The notes under the pieces are model-generated. The model saw nothing but the letters and a program-made list of their open reading frames with translations, ran no database searches and had not been told where the DNA came from. 64,000 nt of DNA from Tubulanus polymorphus (lineage: Eukaryota; Nemertea; Palaeonemertea; Tubulaniformes; Tubulanidae): the NCBI RefSeq assembly GCF_964204645.1, contig NC_134025.1, positions 25,946,001 to 26,010,000 of the forward strand, read 5' to 3'. The position numbers and the translations under genes were made by a program. Position 1 is the first letter of the stretch. Each line of letters opens with the position of its first letter. Positions 60,400-64,000 of the stretch are shown here, one piece after another.

Positions 60400-62585
60400 G
60401 AATTAACAAATCACGCTGATGCCAAAATTCATGAATATTGGGCCTTAGTCGAAGTGGAGAGGGCTGTCTGCAATGTTGGTCTTGATCAAAGTATTTTACA
60501 TATGTGTGACTGCTAAAAAAGGCGCTTATTTTAATGTTTTATAGTTTAACCTATAAATACTCTTCCAATATTTTAACTGTGATAGGACATAATTGTAAAT
60601 TGATACAATTAGTTTTTTTAGTGATTTTTTACATGTTTCATGTATTAATGAGTATGAAATGCATTTACATGCAATTTCTCAAAAAATAAGGGATAAGTTT
60701 TTTTGTACAGTTCTTTCTGTAATTTCAAAGGTTAAGCATTTCTATTAAGATTTCTGTTTAATCTGAGTGTATGTCTTTAGATTTACCTAATTGATAAAAA
60801 CCATATTTCTTGCTCATTGCTGAATATTTTGTGCCTACGAATATAATTTCTTGTGCCTCCTGGTAGTTTGTCGTATAAATCTGTACACTGTACATGTATC
60901 TTATGAGAAATACCAAAAACTAATCATGAGTAAAATACAAATTCTATACATCTTATATTTGAGTTGTATTCTTCACGGTGCTGTATCCATATTTCAAGGA
61001 GAATAGATTGCAGAGGATCATCATTTTCAACTGGCTTAACCTTGGCTGTTCATAATCCTACGAATTCCCAAAAACTCAAAAAATACAAAAATGCTAATTT
61101 GCAAATGTTATACTATATTTGAAGTTGAACTATATACTAAGGTATTACAATCTGCACCATCTGTTGAAAAGTCTCTAGACAGGATTTCTGATTTTGTATT
61201 ATATTAGTATTATTGACTTCTGCGTCGAAAAATAACTCAAAAAATGTTTCTAGTTTTTTTCCCTGTTAAACAAGCTTTCTTTTGGCAACTTTTGGCACTA
61301 AAAACGTATTTGCAAGCCTTCCCAATCTTTCTTAAACTGGTAAACCAATATTTAACAAGGAATATATGTACATTTGTATCCTTAGTAATTTAACAATTAT
61401 CTATATCTACCGGTACATAATATTCTGTGTTCATTGGATACTTAGTACACACATCTAGAAAGTAATTAATAAAACAAATGCTTTTTTAAAGGTTTGACCT
61501 AATGGCTCTTTCATTACGACCAGATATCACATCAGATTAGAAAATATAACACTGCAAACCCTAGTAATTAATACCTACATGATTTCAGTCAATTAATACA
61601 TGCATGAAAAAAATCGAAAACACATTTAATCTAGAATATAATCATTTAGAATGATGTTGTGCATCAAGAGGTTTTTTCCAGTTAAACAGACATTCTCATA
61701 TAATATAAAGCACATGATGTGATTTCTTTCATTCTATTCAAAGTCATAAGCTCAGAATGTACAAAATATACAGGTGTATGTTTCATGCAAGCTACAATAA
61801 CGCACATCAATATTATTGTTTCGAAGTCTTTTCATATATTTCTTCTGGTTAACATTGTCATGGTTATTTTTGCAATAATAATGAGGGTATGGTGAAGTAA
61901 TTTAGCCTCTTCTAAACCTTATAAAATAATAAATGAAGTTGTATAAGGAAACCCGTTTTCGTCGTGAAATATTGAGAATATGGGAATGTTTAATTCCATT
62001 CCTGAAGATGCAATATTGATGCCTAGATATAAACACACCATAGCGTCCTGAAAATAAGACCACAAAGAGATTGGAAATAATCAGCCTAACCAAGTTTACT
62101 AATAACAATACTAATATTTGACAAGCACATTATGTGATGATACTGTTATGAATTACGAGCACAGAATATTTTCATAAAATATACATGATGTTCTAAATGA
62201 ATAACTGATAGAATGACTAGCTAGTATTACCACTGACGACACATACCGACAGCTTTACTACAATGACATATGGCTTTATAATGTATGATATGTGCTTATC
62301 ATAATTTGTACACATGGTGTGTTTAATGTAGTGCAGAGTATTCTCGAAATTCATAAATTCTACAACTGATTATTCATAATCATTATCATAATTTAATATT
62401 GTTTTATATACATTTCTGCTTATAGATTTTAGGTGACAGACACCGCACATTATATATTCATGATTAGATCATACAAGAACATTGATTTGTCTATCTACAT
62501 AAGTATGTGTAATTTCAGTAAATACATTTTTCTCACAATATCAAACTATCGCTTGAATCTAACATTCTAATAGGAAACAGTTTGA
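60400..62585. other. Convergent 3' region of unnamed gene and pyruvate carboxylase
   Basis: About 2.2 kb of AT-rich sequence between two stop codons. It should hold both 3' UTRs. A plus-strand AATAAA occurs near 61468. I see no exon or repeat in it. Confidence 0.5.
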
Positions 62586-63972
62586 TTAAGTGGATGGCTC
62601 TATGTTCATGAGTAAATCGTCTCCTTCCACTTTCGAGCCTGGGGAAACATCTAATGATTTGATTACACCAGATACAGGAGCGTTGACTAACATTTCCATT
62701 TTCATAGCACTCAGCACGAGTAATGGATCTCCTTGTTCAACTGTATCTCCAAGCTTAACCTGAAATTCACGAATTAGATTATTAATAGAACATTACTTCA
62801 TTAACATGACTTAATTTATGGGAATGAAAATAAATTTTGGATATCTTACCTTCAATTCAACAATATTACCAGGCATTGGAGAGCCAACAGATCCTTTCAC
62901 ACCTACTAATGCTTTCGGGTGGAAATGCATCTCCTATGATTAGAACATTACAGAATGAGAATTCTGGTACTTAAGAAATATTGAAGGAACAAGAAAATAC
63001 AATATTAAAGGCAAATACCTTCATAGCTTCCTTATCATTGATCAACACAGAGCGAACTTGTCCATTCAGTTCGAAAAACACTTCCCTCTGACCCAAAGCG
63101 TTCAATTCTTCAGCTACAGCCAATGTCTTAATATGCAGAATTTTTCCCTTCTCAATTTCAACCTAACGCAGTAGTTCAAGAATCACACACTTTAAATCTA
63201 TTTCATTCACTTAGATAAAGTTAAATGCATCATGAGTTTTGTTTACCGTGAATGATTCAGCAATTTTGGGACCGACCAGGAAGTGACGAGTTGTCAACTT
63301 ATCGACTGGTCCATATGTATTTCTGAATGTTCTGTAGTCATCGAAAACCTTCGGATAAAGAGCAGAACTAATGACATCCACATCCCTGATGTATCGACCA
63401 TGCGTTTCAATCAAATCAGATTTGCGTTTTTCTAGATCCAATGGTGGCATGGATTCTCCAGGACGCCCAGACACAGTTGGGGCTCCTTTTAGGATCTGAA
63501 AAATATACAAATCATTAAAACGACGATATAACCAAAAGACTATCCCCGATCATCCCTATGATATGAGAAATATGTGTAATGTACTGACCTTTGTTCGTAG
63601 TGGTTCTGGATAGCCGCCGTACGGTTCACCGAGCTGACCTTGCATCAGTTCAACTACAGACATGGGAAATGAAAGCTCTTCTGCACGATCTTCCACCATC
63701 TGTCCAGTGAGCTTATTCTGGACCATAAATTGTGCCAAATCGCCAACAACTTTAGAAGAAGGAGTCACCTACAAAATGTATACGCAGTTGTCCTACAATT
63801 CTATTCACAAATTTTCAAAGAACCAACCCCCCAAGAAACTTGTAATCGTATTTTACCTTAATCAAATCACCAAGTAATGCGTTGGCTTCTTTGTACATTT
63901 TCTTCACTTCTTCAAACTGATCAGCAAGCCCAAGACTATGTGCTTGGAACTGAAGATTTGTGTACTGACCAC
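62586..63972 (-). CDS. PC: Pyruvate carboxylase, C-terminal exons (partial)
   Basis: A mitochondrial biotin enzyme that carboxylates pyruvate to oxaloacetate, feeding the citric acid cycle and gluconeogenesis. The window holds the last six coding exons on minus: 63972-63857, 63768-63589, 63495-63247, 63162-63019, 62933-62850, 62759-62586, about 315 residues; the rest lies beyond 64000. In order they encode the end of the carboxyltransferase region ([36 protein letters not shown]), the allosteric/linker part ([42 protein letters not shown]), and the biotin carrier domain ([11 protein letters not shown], then the biotin-accepting SAMKMEM and [13 protein letters not shown] at the C terminus). 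Exon phases agree throughout. The biotinyl lysine motif AMKM is intact, so the enzyme looks functional. Confidence 0.96.
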
Positions 63973-64000
63973 CTAGAAACAAACAGGGGAACGTTAAGAC

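Noticed and set aside
1-64000. tRNA and rRNA genes
   Set aside because: I looked for tRNA box B-like segments and rRNA-like blocks by eye and found none convincing; a covariance-model scan would be needed to be sure.

Overview
The window is nuclear DNA from an invertebrate bilaterian animal. The genes have many short exons with GT/AG introns, poly(A) signals and AT-rich introns and spacers. A Torso-like receptor kinase, a Vg1/Univin-type TGF-beta gene next to BMP2/4, and cilia genes fit a lophotrochozoan (mollusc, annelid or brachiopod grade). Ambulacrarians cannot be excluded, and I cannot name the species. Gene models were built by hand from splice signals and reading phase. In each complete gene the coding length is a multiple of three. 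Exon ends may be off by a base or two.

Layout. (1) 0.7-15.7 kb, plus strand: a receptor tyrosine kinase, Torso-like, with three fibronectin-like regions, one membrane helix, a complete kinase domain and a long acidic tail. Its 5' end lies outside what I can recognise. (2) 15.7-31.6 kb: two TGF-beta ligand genes on the minus strand. BMP2/4 is at 21.1-22.4 kb and a Vg1/Univin/GDF1-3-type gene is at 29.8-30.8 kb, separated by about 7.4 kb of non-coding DNA. (3) 31.6-38.4 kb, minus strand: an 18-exon F-box/WD40 gene with an unusual long N-terminal half. (4) 38.5-51.7 kb: a 13-kb island without an intact gene. It holds a decayed rhodopsin-type GPCR and many local duplications: an 18-bp minisatellite, CAG and TAC/CGCTAC microsatellites, hairpin families, MITE-like pairs and a CpG-rich patch. 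(5) 51.8-60.4 kb: three neighbouring genes, two of them ciliary. They are IFT43 (plus), SPATA17 (minus) and, head-to-head with SPATA17, an unidentified 251-residue protein (plus). (6) 62.6-64 kb, minus strand: the last six exons of pyruvate carboxylase, ending with the biotin-carrier domain.

How the genes relate. The two TGF-beta ligands act in early axis patterning. They lie side by side in the same orientation, which matches an ancient linkage described for Univin/Vg1 and BMP2/4. IFT43 belongs to IFT complex A and SPATA17 is an IQ-motif sperm/cilium protein, so their unnamed neighbour is a good candidate for a ciliary or flagellar protein. The kinase, F-box and carboxylase genes have no obvious functional link to these clusters.

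The most promising observations are the Vg1/Univin-BMP2/4 pair, the unnamed gene sharing a short promoter region with SPATA17, a 17-bp motif that forms triple clusters with 34-bp palindromes upstream of both the F-box/WD40 gene and IFT43, the duplicated exon start in IFT43, and the structured repeats in the 40-50 kb island.
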